From Flavobacteriales bacterium (GTDB taxonomy: Bacteria; Bacteroidota; Bacteroidia; NS11-12g; UBA9320): a DNA stretch of 64,000 bases. Made by a program: the position numbers and the translations under genes. The stretch covers positions 1 through 64,000 of the forward strand of contig JACJZU010000001.1 of NCBI GenBank assembly GCA_020635435.1. The letters are read 5' to 3'. The stretch's first letter is position 1. Every line of letters begins with the position of its first letter. Under the pieces are notes generated by a model, which ran no database searches, had not been told where the DNA came from, and saw only the letters and a list, made by a program, of their open reading frames with translations. Positions 56,439 to 64,000 of this stretch are shown piece after piece.

Positions 56439-58331
56439 ATGAATCCTAAATATCCATCATTGAGATACAGGCTTTTATACTCAGGCATCCTATTCGTCGT
56501 ACTAATAGCGTCTTTGCCAATGGCAGGGTTTGGTAGTGTTTCCGACAGTTTGATACGAGTGGCAAAGAAGGGTGAGACAAGTCATGAACAACTCCGGCGC
56601 ATAGCAGCGTATTGCATTGACTATATGTGGACTGAACCACATGTGAGCGACACCCTTATCGAGGTTCTGGGGCAATGGGCAGAGGATGGCGAGAGTGATT
56701 TTTACCTGGCCCGGGCACACTTCTTTCGAGGTATGCGGAACTACAAAAAGCAGCAATTCCATGAGGCAATGGATGCATACATCCAATCGCGGAAACTGCT
56801 TGAATCATTAGACAGCACGAAGGAACTCGCTGAGGTGTATCACAATATCGGTTTGGTGTACAGGGCACTTGGAGAATTGGATCCTGCCCGAGAATACTAC
56901 AATAAGGCCCTATCTATCAATGAAAAACACAATTACACGGAACAACTTATCAAAAATAAACTCGTTCTGGCGGCACTGATCTCGAATATCCCGGAACAGA
57001 TCGCAGCATTCCGGGAGATCGGAAAGATCTCGGAGATGAGGTCCTACACCGAGGGTCAATTCATAGCAGGGATCAACGTAGCTACCTTACTCAATAATTC
57101 GGGCAAACCCGATAGTGCGCTTTTGGCCTTACAAGAGGCGGAGCTTCTTCTGGAAGAAACGGGTAACGATAAATACATCCACAACATCTATCAGTTGATG
57201 GGACTAATTTACAAGAGACAAGGAAATTACAGGGAGGCGATCGCCTACCTCAACAAGGCCTTAAAGGTGAATGTGGAAAAGAACGAGATGGGGCGTGTTC
57301 TGGAACTTTACCTCAATTTGGCAGGTACCTATCGGGAGATGGGAGCTTACGACACCGCATATGATTATCTCGACAAACACCGCGTACTGAATTACGAGAT
57401 CGATTTCAAGAAAAACTCCGAATCCATTGCCCAGCTGGAAGCTGATTATCAGGTAGAACTGCAGAAGAAGGAGAATGCTTTGCTTCGCAAAAAAGCCGAA
57501 ACATCGCGTCGTCAGGGTATTTTATTGGTTCTACTCCTCCTCACCACGCTCATTGCCATCTCGCTCCTAACGGCCCGATATATTACGCGTCAAAAGCACA
57601 TTACCGAATTGGAGGGTATAAATACACAACTGAATACGCTGAATCACGAAATGGAGAATGTGCTTCAGGTCGTTTCACACGATTTCAGGACGCCGCTGGC
57701 CAAGATCAAAATGTTGACCGAATTGATACAGTCACAGGAGCCGGATGCGTCCGAAAATCTGCTGAGCAAACTGGAAAAGATCGGCCGCTCTGTTGCAGAA
57801 GCCGAGAACCTCGTGAACGATATACTCGAGATCCGTTCCTTCAACAAAGAAGGGGAACATTTGAGTAATCCGGAGGCTTTTTCCATAGTTCAAATGATCG
57901 AATCCATTCTGGCTCAGTACGCAGATCCGATCGAGTTGAAGCAATTGTCGGTTCGCTACGAGCATCAGGGCGATGAAGCCATTATCCAGGAACCGGAAAT
58001 TGTTAAGCGCATCGCCATCAATCTAATCTCCAATGCGATCAAATTCAGCTATGCCAACAAACCGATCGATATTCGAACCGAGCACAAAGACAATACATTG
58101 AAGCTTATAGTTCGGGATCAGGGACCCGGATTCTCCGAGACAGATCGCGAGAAGTTGTTCCACAAATTCGGCAAGTACAGCAACAAGCCAATTCAGTGGG
58201 GCACCTCGCACGGGCTTGGTCTCTATATCGTCCACAAGCTCACGGAACGCCTCCGTGGAACGATCTCGTTGAATTCGGCAGAGGGTAATGGTGCTGAATT
58301 CACGCTTAGCATTGATGCCGTAGTTGAATGA
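56439..58331 (+). CDS. TPR-containing sensor histidine kinase
   Basis: 630 residues. An N-terminal signal or anchor helix (about 15-32), TPR repeats (about 75-330; AEVYHNIGLVYRALGELD, YQLMGLIYKRQGNYREAIAY), a coiled coil, a membrane helix (about 370-390), then HisKA with H414 in VVSHDFRTPLAKIKM and HATPase: N-box NLISNAIKFSY, G1 RDQGPGFS, G2 GTSHGLGLYIV. TPRs are predicted outside the membrane, as in the adenylate cyclases of this window. It should phosphorylate the divergent OmpR-family regulator. The stimulus is unknown; its place directly beside the surface operon suggests a target but is not proof. Confidence 0.93.
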   Translation: MNPKYPSLRYRLLYSGILFVVLIASLPMAGFGSVSDSLIRVAKKGETSHEQLRRIAAYCIDYMWTEPHVSDTLIEVLGQWAEDGESDFYLARAHFFRGMRNYKKQQFHEAMDAYIQSRKLLESLDSTKELAEVYHNIGLVYRALGELDPAREYYNKALSINEKHNYTEQLIKNKLVLAALISNIPEQIAAFREIGKISEMRSYTEGQFIAGINVATLLNNSGKPDSALLALQEAELLLEETGNDKYIHNIYQLMGLIYKRQGNYREAIAYLNKALKVNVEKNEMGRVLELYLNLAGTYREMGAYDTAYDYLDKHRVLNYEIDFKKNSESIAQLEADYQVELQKKENALLRKKAETSRRQGILLVLLLLTTLIAISLLTARYITRQKHITELEGINTQLNTLNHEMENVLQVVSHDFRTPLAKIKMLTELIQSQEPDASENLLSKLEKIGRSVAEAENLVNDILEIRSFNKEGEHLSNPEAFSIVQMIESILAQYADPIELKQLSVRYEHQGDEAIIQEPEIVKRIAINLISNAIKFSYANKPIDIRTEHKDNTLKLIVRDQGPGFSETDREKLFHKFGKYSNKPIQWGTSHGLGLYIVHKLTERLRGTISLNSAEGNGAEFTLSIDAVVE

Positions 58332-58350
58332 TCGGTCTTGTAACCGATTC

Positions 58351-59721
58351 TCAAAGTTTAGGGACCCGGTAATAGTAAGTGGTCTTGCCCTTTTTGTGCT
58401 TTACGCGCTGGGTATATTCCTTCGGTTTTTTAGTTGAAGGCGTTTGGTGATACAATATACCGCAAAGTGCCGGTGCCGAGTAAGAAGTCCCGGTTCGATC
58501 GCCCGTTGAGGTTTCCCAATCGCCAACCAACCCATAGCGAATGGCCCTGCCGTAATTACTACTGCCTGCAGTATTCAGCAGAAAAGGTGAGGTTCCCTTC
58601 TTCACTTGTTCATCCGTTCCGGAAGCGTAGATATTCGCTACAACGAAAATAAAATCATACTTGGAAGGTTCATCTTTGTATTTCATGCCCAAACGCGCCG
58701 GTGTGCAATAGGATGCATAAGTATCCTCGTTACCCGCTGCGATTACAATGGGCTGATCCCAGCCTGCAAAATCGAGAATATCGTTTTCCATTTCAACGAT
58801 CAGCGGATTCAAATTTTTCGGTTTGCTACCCACTACAGCACCCCAACTGCAATTGACGATATCACCCCTTTTACTATAAATAAACGTGTACTCCAGCGCA
58901 GAGATCAGATCGGCCCATTGCATGGCACAATTTAGTTGAACCACCCTTGCACCTGGGGCTATCCCCCTCAAATTGGAAGGTCCGTGTTCTTTGGCAGCCG
59001 CTACGCGCGAAACACGGGTGCCATGTGAGTCGGGGTCGGGTGTTGAAACTCCAAAAGATCTTGAACGTGTGATGTCTATCCGGAGCTCTGTAGCAGCGGT
59101 AGATGTTCCCAGATCAATGATCCAAATGCTTTTGTTGATTGATGAGGCATCCTTGTAGCCATGGACAAATAATCCGGAAGTTTTCAGGATGTTATAAACC
59201 GGCTCTGCCGAGGTTCGATATGTTGGGGGCTCAGCAATACATTTTACATTCTCGTCGCGGTATAGAGCCTTAACCTGAGATGCCGTTAACTCAGCAGCAA
59301 ATCCGGATGAAAGGACGCTAAACCAATGCGATATACTTTCCTCCCGCACCAAACCTTGTACATGACCGTTGATCTTTGCCTTGGCATTTCGCTCGTGCAA
59401 TCCAAGTTCGGCTTCGCGATCTTCAACATCTTTGGAGATCACTTCGGCCAAAGGTGGCTGGAATGAACTTTTAAAGAGCACCACATATTTCGCCGATGCA
59501 GGAAGATTATTCGTGTCGAGATAATCCTTCAGTTTTCCTGATTCGAGATCCTCCAGATTCTGATTGAGGAACTCTCCCTCTGCGCCCTCTTCCGATTGCC
59601 CGTCATCCTCAAGTTCTACCGTTGGTTCAACCGTATCTGCATCATCCTTACAGGCGTTGAAAACTACAGTGCATGCAAGTGAGAGGATAAGTAGCGCGAG
59701 AAATTTTACTTTGTGTATCAT
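58351..59721 (-). CDS. Subtilisin-like serine protease (S8), lipoprotein
   Basis: 456 residues from ATG 59721, which begins a lipoprotein signal (LALLILSLACTVVFNACKDD). An I9-type propeptide (about 75-170; KYVVLFKSSFQPPLAEVISK) precedes the peptidase. The catalytic triad is D203 (IWIIDLGTS), H233 (PDSHGTRVS) and S413 (GTSYSAPALCG), with the oxyanion asparagine region NCSWGAVVG and PIVIAAGNED. It should be exported and self-processed. The C-terminus is lysine-rich and short with no T9SS domain. A stand-alone gene. Confidence 0.92.
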   Translation of the reverse strand: MIHKVKFLALLILSLACTVVFNACKDDADTVEPTVELEDDGQSEEGAEGEFLNQNLEDLESGKLKDYLDTNNLPASAKYVVLFKSSFQPPLAEVISKDVEDREAELGLHERNAKAKINGHVQGLVREESISHWFSVLSSGFAAELTASQVKALYRDENVKCIAEPPTYRTSAEPVYNILKTSGLFVHGYKDASSINKSIWIIDLGTSTAATELRIDITRSRSFGVSTPDPDSHGTRVSRVAAAKEHGPSNLRGIAPGARVVQLNCAMQWADLISALEYTFIYSKRGDIVNCSWGAVVGSKPKNLNPLIVEMENDILDFAGWDQPIVIAAGNEDTYASYCTPARLGMKYKDEPSKYDFIFVVANIYASGTDEQVKKGTSPFLLNTAGSSNYGRAIRYGLVGDWETSTGDRTGTSYSAPALCGILYHQTPSTKKPKEYTQRVKHKKGKTTYYYRVPKL

Positions 59722-59898
59722 CCTATTTTTAATTGATCCGATACGCAAAGAAGGTTCAACCCTTTTGGGGATTTTATTAATAAGTATTAAGAAGGCCAAA
59801 AGAACATTAATCCCGGCCGGTCAATGAGATACTCCTTGGCAAGCCCACCGGGCATGCGGAAGCACCGGAGACCCGGGGACTTAAAATGTGCATTTGCA

Positions 59899-61218
59899 TC
59901 AGGTATGGCGACGCATTTCCAAATAAAATCCGGACCATACCAATAGGGTGAGGCTTAATGCAGAAAAGACAACGGCCCATGGCACAGCCCATACGCCGAA
60001 GTGCTGGTAGGCCCAAACAATGCTTAGCATGGTAATGGGTAGATTGATGAAGGTTGTCCAGAAGTTCAAACGCATTTTCCCGAGCCCCAGGAGGGCAATT
60101 CCCGGCAAAGCGGTTAGTGCGCGAACGAACCAGGCCAGGGACAGGATCCGGAAGAACGGGATGGAATCGAGGTATTTATCCCCGAAAGCTGCTCGAGTGA
60201 GCCATGGATAGAGCCAGTTTGCCAGAATGAGTAGTCCCGCAGAGCTGAACACGAGCAGCAATTGATAGCGACCTAATGTGTCTCTCCATTTCTTCAAATC
60301 GATGGCAAGGGCTGAAAAATATGGGGTGGCTATTTGCTGGATGGTACCTGTATAAAGCCGAAGCAGGAGGATGCCGATCGTGGCAAAGCCATAATAACCG
60401 ATCTGTACCCGATCGGCCAGGAGGTAATTGAGTACGAGCAGATCGAGGTTGATCGCGATCTGATTGACCAAATTGCTCAGAAAAGCATATCGGGCATAAT
60501 ACCAATGCATTCCGGCTTTTACCGGAGCCATATCCTCATAGTTTTCAGGCACCTCTCTGCGGATAAGGTCACGAAACCAAAGCTGAGTGAATAAACCGCT
60601 TATCACGATGGCCACCACGTACCCAACCAATCCGAATAGATAAGTACACGCGATCAATAGGATGAGGGCGGGGATCTTGGTGGCCATTTGGCCGTTGGCT
60701 ATCGGCTTGAATTTACGCAGGGCCTGCAGATAGGACATGGACAAAGAGCTGAACGCAAGTGGAACGAGCATCAATGCATAAACCGGCAACCAGGTATTTA
60801 CGATCGGATCCCCGGAAAGAAAACCTGTATAGGAAAGCAGGACGAAAGCCGCCAATGTTCCGACGATCGGGAACAGACTGTAGCGCACGGCACTGCGGTA
60901 TATAGCAAAAGTTTCAACAGATGCGCGTCCTTCAGAACAAAGCTTGAGCGTGGAGGTATTGAATCCAAAGGAAGAAACTATGGAGCCAATGGCCAAAAAG
61001 GATTGCATGATCCGGATCTGCCCCAGTTCCGTTGCCGTAAGCAGGCCGGCCACGACCAATTGCCCGCCAAAGGCAATGAGTTGCATCAGGATATTGGCCG
61101 AGAACAGGTGAAAGAATCCCATTTCACCTATCCGGGTCAGATTCCTTTTAATGGAAATGAACCCTGTAAGGAACTGTTGCTTAAGCAGCTGCAATTCTTG
61201 CAATGAATAGAAGTCCAT
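59899..61218 (-). CDS. Wzx-type lipid-linked oligosaccharide flippase
   Basis: 439 residues with about 12 membrane segments and the start pattern of MATE/MOP-superfamily polysaccharide exporters (LFSANILMQLIAFGGQLVVA, LLTATELGQIRIMQS). It probably flips an undecaprenyl-linked glycan across the inner membrane. It is last in a minus-strand set (glycosyltransferase, methyltransferase, flippase) with overlaps of 50 and 38 bases, so all three are co-transcribed and translationally coupled. Confidence 0.87.
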   Translation of the reverse strand: MDFYSLQELQLLKQQFLTGFISIKRNLTRIGEMGFFHLFSANILMQLIAFGGQLVVAGLLTATELGQIRIMQSFLAIGSIVSSFGFNTSTLKLCSEGRASVETFAIYRSAVRYSLFPIVGTLAAFVLLSYTGFLSGDPIVNTWLPVYALMLVPLAFSSLSMSYLQALRKFKPIANGQMATKIPALILLIACTYLFGLVGYVVAIVISGLFTQLWFRDLIRREVPENYEDMAPVKAGMHWYYARYAFLSNLVNQIAINLDLLVLNYLLADRVQIGYYGFATIGILLLRLYTGTIQQIATPYFSALAIDLKKWRDTLGRYQLLLVFSSAGLLILANWLYPWLTRAAFGDKYLDSIPFFRILSLAWFVRALTALPGIALLGLGKMRLNFWTTFINLPITMLSIVWAYQHFGVWAVPWAVVFSALSLTLLVWSGFYLEMRRHT

Positions 61219-61843
61219 CCTGTTGGTCTACCTTACCGCGGTCGATCCAATACCTGAGCTTCGCTTTCCATCCCTTTCTGAAAAATTCCGCACTGCGTCC
61301 ACTGTTCCAATAGTAGCCATAGCGCACTTCCCTATAGCCCTTGCGTTCGAGCAACTGTTTCAAGGTTTGGAAACTGAACCAGGATACATGTTCGTCATTC
61401 AGCCATTCGGCTTCCTTTCTGCCCCTTTCAATGAGTCGAATACGGTGTTTGCTCCAGGGGTTTGGGGTGGTGAGGATCAACAGAGTTTCGTCGTGCATAA
61501 AACGCTTCACCCCTTCCAACATGAGACCCGGATTCTCAATGTGCTCTATGAGCTCCCCACATAGGATCACATCAAAAACGGAATGAACCGGAACCTTGTC
61601 CAGATCCATCACATCACCTGCATATACCTCATAGCCATACTTTGACCGGATCTGTTGCACATCTTCCTCGAGATAATCGATTCCCACCAGATGATCGGCC
61701 ACTTGGGCTATAGATCCGTGGAGCCAGGAATCTTCAGCTATCAATCGATCGTACAAATGACTGTGCTGAATGAAACCCAGATGCAATACGCGCTTAGACT
61801 GGCAACAACTCAGTATAAGATCCTTCCTGAATACTTTTTTCAT
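61181..61843 (-). CDS. SAM-dependent methyltransferase (glycan cluster)
   Basis: 220 residues. A weak motif I (VLHLGFIQHSHLYDRL), GIDYLEEDVQQIRSKYG, and the conserved ILCGELIEHIENPGLMLEG followed by LLILTTPNPWS identify a class I methyltransferase of the UbiG/glycan type. The usual GxGxG loop of motif I is not evident (GFIQH). It lies between a GT4 glycosyltransferase and a flippase and overlaps both, so the acceptor is probably a sugar of the exported polymer. Confidence 0.85.
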   Translation of the reverse strand: MKKVFRKDLILSCCQSKRVLHLGFIQHSHLYDRLIAEDSWLHGSIAQVADHLVGIDYLEEDVQQIRSKYGYEVYAGDVMDLDKVPVHSVFDVILCGELIEHIENPGLMLEGVKRFMHDETLLILTTPNPWSKHRIRLIERGRKEAEWLNDEHVSWFSFQTLKQLLERKGYREVRYGYYWNSGRSAEFFRKGWKAKLRYWIDRGKVDQQDGLLFIARIAAA

Positions 61844-62843
61844 ACATCAAACGATCTATTTCTACAGTCACCTTCTCGATAAAATCGGCATCGTTTCGAG
61901 TTCGGAAGCAAACCACACCCGGAGGACGAGGAACACAATCGCTGGCGACGCTCGGACAATTGAAATGCAGAGCCTCCCGCAAACTGATCGCATCTCCGTC
62001 GGTATTGGTAGGGCGAACATGGAGATCCACGCGCTTGAACAGAGGCCATATCGGTTTATGTCCATGCACGAAACAGATCGAATCCTGCAATCCCAGATCC
62101 CGGATGCGGTCTATATTCTCCCGGAGGTACGCCTGATTCATCTGTTTGTTCGCCAGCGCAAATACCAATCCGGCATTCGGATATTTACGCACCAGCTGGG
62201 CCATGAGCGTGATGCACATATCCACACCATAGATATCATCGCCTTTGTAGAAATTGAGTCTGGATGCACAAGCCAGAATCACCGGACTGCGTTCATCGAT
62301 AAATCGCAACAGATCGTCTCTGTAAAGTTTCATGATCTGAGCCTCCTCCGATTCATCCGGCTCGATGAATGCGTTTTGAACGAAGATCTGCCCACCTACT
62401 TCGATCTCATGTTGGGTAAGGTCGTCGAGTACATGCTCGCCCACCACAATCAGGGCATCCAGTTTTTTGAAGAATTTGCGTAAAAAGTCCACCGGCACAG
62501 CTCGTTCGGAGAATAAACGGGGGTTGTGTAGCGTCAGATATAGTTTATAGGACGGAAATAGTATCTTCAACACATAACAGGTCCGCAAATAATGCATGGA
62601 CGGCGTATGTACGTGCAGGATCGAAAAACTTTTGGTGAGCACCTCATAGCAGATGGTGAGGACACCCCAAAGCGCATTCTTCCGGCTAAAGGCTTTGCTT
62701 ACCTCCACTTTATACCCCAATTGCCTAAGCAGAGCCGTCAACCTCGAAACGTGAACACTTACCCCACCCATTGGAGGCGGTGTTACACCCAGCATGAGAA
62801 TGCTGCTTGTGGTGTCGCCGTAGATCCTTCCGTATGAATTCAT
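61794..62843 (-). CDS. GT4-family glycosyltransferase
   Basis: 349 residues. The donor-nucleotide-binding N-terminal part has GVTPPPMGGVSVHVSRLTAL. The C-terminal GT-B half shows VHGHKPIWPLFKRVDLHVRP and the E-containing motif DAISLREALHFNCPSVASD. It would transfer a sugar from an activated donor to a lipid-linked glycan in the cytoplasm. First gene of the overlapping three-gene set. Confidence 0.9.
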   Translation of the reverse strand: MNSYGRIYGDTTSSILMLGVTPPPMGGVSVHVSRLTALLRQLGYKVEVSKAFSRKNALWGVLTICYEVLTKSFSILHVHTPSMHYLRTCYVLKILFPSYKLYLTLHNPRLFSERAVPVDFLRKFFKKLDALIVVGEHVLDDLTQHEIEVGGQIFVQNAFIEPDESEEAQIMKLYRDDLLRFIDERSPVILACASRLNFYKGDDIYGVDMCITLMAQLVRKYPNAGLVFALANKQMNQAYLRENIDRIRDLGLQDSICFVHGHKPIWPLFKRVDLHVRPTNTDGDAISLREALHFNCPSVASDCVPRPPGVVCFRTRNDADFIEKVTVEIDRLMYEKSIQEGSYTELLPV

Positions 62844-63200
62844 ATTTCAAAGAACGCCCCAAAAAGCAGGTCGAGATCGGGGGTGCTATAAGTCGAAAAA
62901 CGATTAAATTTTATACACCCCCCAGATCAGGCATATACGATTGATTTCCAACAACTTGAACCCATATGCAAGAGGTACGCATTCATAGCTTTTTAATAGA
63001 AAATTAATTTGATGCGATGCTAAAAAATGGGGAAGGCATAAGTATGCTTAAAATATATAAACATGTCTGATATTCAGCATAAGATAAGGCGTGGAAGAGT
63101 GGGATTGAACCACTCTTCCATTAGCCTCAGAATATGGGAATCGCATAGATCGGTCCAGGGTGAGCCATGGTTGATTCTGTGGATCGTGCTGAAAGGGCCT
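62844..63200. other. Gene-free stretch with a hairpin
   Basis: AT-rich spacer upstream of the glycan cluster and downstream of the TolC gene. Apart from the hairpin below nothing was recognised. Confidence 0.5.
63092..63120 (-). terminator. Strong hairpin, candidate terminator of the TolC-gene transcript
   Basis: TGGAAGAGTGG (63092-63102), 7-base loop, CCACTCTTCCA (63110-63120): a perfect 11-bp stem. It lies about 80 bases beyond the TolC stop codon. The downstream sequence on the minus strand is not a clean T-run, so a termination role is inferred from position. Confidence 0.5.
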
Positions 63201-64000
63201 TTACTGCCATCCTCCTCCTAAAGCGCGGTACAAGCCCACACCCGATCTGAGTTCTTTGAGTTTGATCTCAATACTCTCCATCCGGGCTTCCAGGGCTTCT
63301 CTTTGGGTGAGGAGGACTTCCATGTAATCCGCTCTTGCCGAATTGAAGAGATTACCGGCAATCCCAATGGATTGGTTGAGTAACTGAACTTCCTTTTCCT
63401 TGGTATCGTAACTCTTGCTGTAATTGGCTACGCTGGATAATTGATTCATCACATCGATATAGGCACTGAGTAAGGTTTGCTCATAGTTGTAAACGGCCTG
63501 GAGTTGATTGGCATTTGCGTTCAAGTACATTGCTTTGATCGCATTTCGATTGATCAGAGGCATTGCCAGATCTCCGGCCAGGTTATACAGGACCGATTCG
63601 GGTGTAAGCAGCAAGTTGGGGCGAAAAGCCTGAAAACCCATGCCTGCTCGAAGGGTTGCGGCCGGATAGAAATTGGCACGTGCAACTTCCACATCGAGTT
63701 TGGCGGCTTGCAATTCCAATTCGGCCCTCCGTATATCGGGTCTTTTAGCGAGTAGTTGTGCGGGAATTCCCGCGTACAGGGAATCAGAGCCCATTTTCAT
63801 GAATTGAGCCGAATTCCGATCGATCGGACCATTGTATCTACCGGTGAGGTACCTGATCCGGTTCTCGGTTTCGACAATACGCTGACGGATAGCGTATTGA
63901 AGGTTCTGGGTATTGAGCAGTTGTGCTTCGAATCGGTTCACGGCAAGTTGGGATACCAGGGCAGATTCCTTTTGCTGACGCACAATGCGAAGGGCATTGG
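63201..64000 (-). CDS. TolC-family outer-membrane efflux protein (partial, 3' portion)
   Basis: About 266 residues of C-terminal half are visible; the frame stays open to the window edge (NALRIVRQQKESALV). Segments typical of OprM/CusC/NodT-like proteins: QRIVETENRIRYLTGRYNGP, IPAQLLAKRPDIRRAELELQ, VARANFYPAATLRAGMGFQA, and the C-terminal helical hairpin ending GVGLYRALGGGWQ. These form trimeric outer-membrane channels for RND or similar pumps. The pump genes should lie beyond 64000. Confidence 0.93.
   Translation of the reverse strand, partial: NALRIVRQQKESALVSQLAVNRFEAQLLNTQNLQYAIRQRIVETENRIRYLTGRYNGPIDRNSAQFMKMGSDSLYAGIPAQLLAKRPDIRRAELELQAAKLDVEVARANFYPAATLRAGMGFQAFRPNLLLTPESVLYNLAGDLAMPLINRNAIKAMYLNANANQLQAVYNYEQTLLSAYIDVMNQLSSVANYSKSYDTKEKEVQLLNQSIGIAGNLFNSARADYMEVLLTQREALEARMESIEIKLKELRSGVGLYRALGGGWQ

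Noticed and set aside
63092..63120. tRNA-like stem
   Set aside because: Only one 11-bp stem with a 7-base loop is present; no clover-leaf, no acceptor or CCA-type context.

Overview
The window comes from a member of the Bacteroidota, most likely Flavobacteriales. Evidence: several secreted proteins with C-terminal type IX secretion (T9SS) sorting domains, SprB repeats, a DUF4249/TonB-receptor pair, signal peptides ending in A-Q, almost no Shine-Dalgarno sequences, and promoter-like TAnnTTTG boxes. No rRNA, tRNA, CRISPR array or intact transposase was seen.

Layout. 1-1746 is an accessory patch: an AT-rich CPBP protease gene flanked by inverted GCCCATAAC/GTTATGGGC ends that look like an integron-type cassette, then what looks like the degraded 3' end of a group II intron on the minus strand. 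1747-5712 holds two tandem TPR/transmembrane adenylate cyclases; a third copy at 30406-32380 is broken by two frameshifts. 5935-9591 is a small regulon: a TolB/FlgO-like + TPR + AraC-HTH regulator, a direct-repeat putative operator, an MDR oxidoreductase and a DUF4386 membrane protein. 9900-14313 has a delta-60-repeat T9SS protein, a lipoprotein, an alpha/beta hydrolase and a di-heme peroxidase. 14314-15807 is a four-unit 340-bp tandem array preceded by a G-quadruplex motif. 15808-29979 carries very large T9SS beta-propeller proteins, a higBA toxin-antitoxin pair with its operator, a DUF2490 protein, an SprB-repeat protein and a YCF48-like lipoprotein.

32498-33778 has small housekeeping-like genes. 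33924-38555 is an AT-richer three-gene import cluster (466-residue lipoprotein, DUF4249, TonB receptor) with a seven-copy 17-bp array at its 5' end. 39061-40737 is a T9SS-type gene truncated by a stop codon and by a 112-bp tandem array. 40854-42473 is the core adk-obgE pair. 42620-45568 pairs a bi-domain oxidoreductase with a methyltransferase. 45724-55695 is a tightly overlapping operon (predicted outer-membrane barrel, 1955-residue surface protein, FN3 protein, small membrane protein), followed by a divergent two-component system. 58351-62843 has a subtilase and a glycan cluster (GT4, methyltransferase, flippase). The window ends inside a TolC-family gene.

The best candidates for something undescribed are the 45.7-55.7 kb surface operon, the cassette-like CPBP unit, the direct-repeat operator in front of the oxidoreductase, and the two CACAGAT-rich tandem arrays that lie at the 3' ends of two similar T9SS genes. 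All functional calls rest on motif reading by eye; no database search was run.
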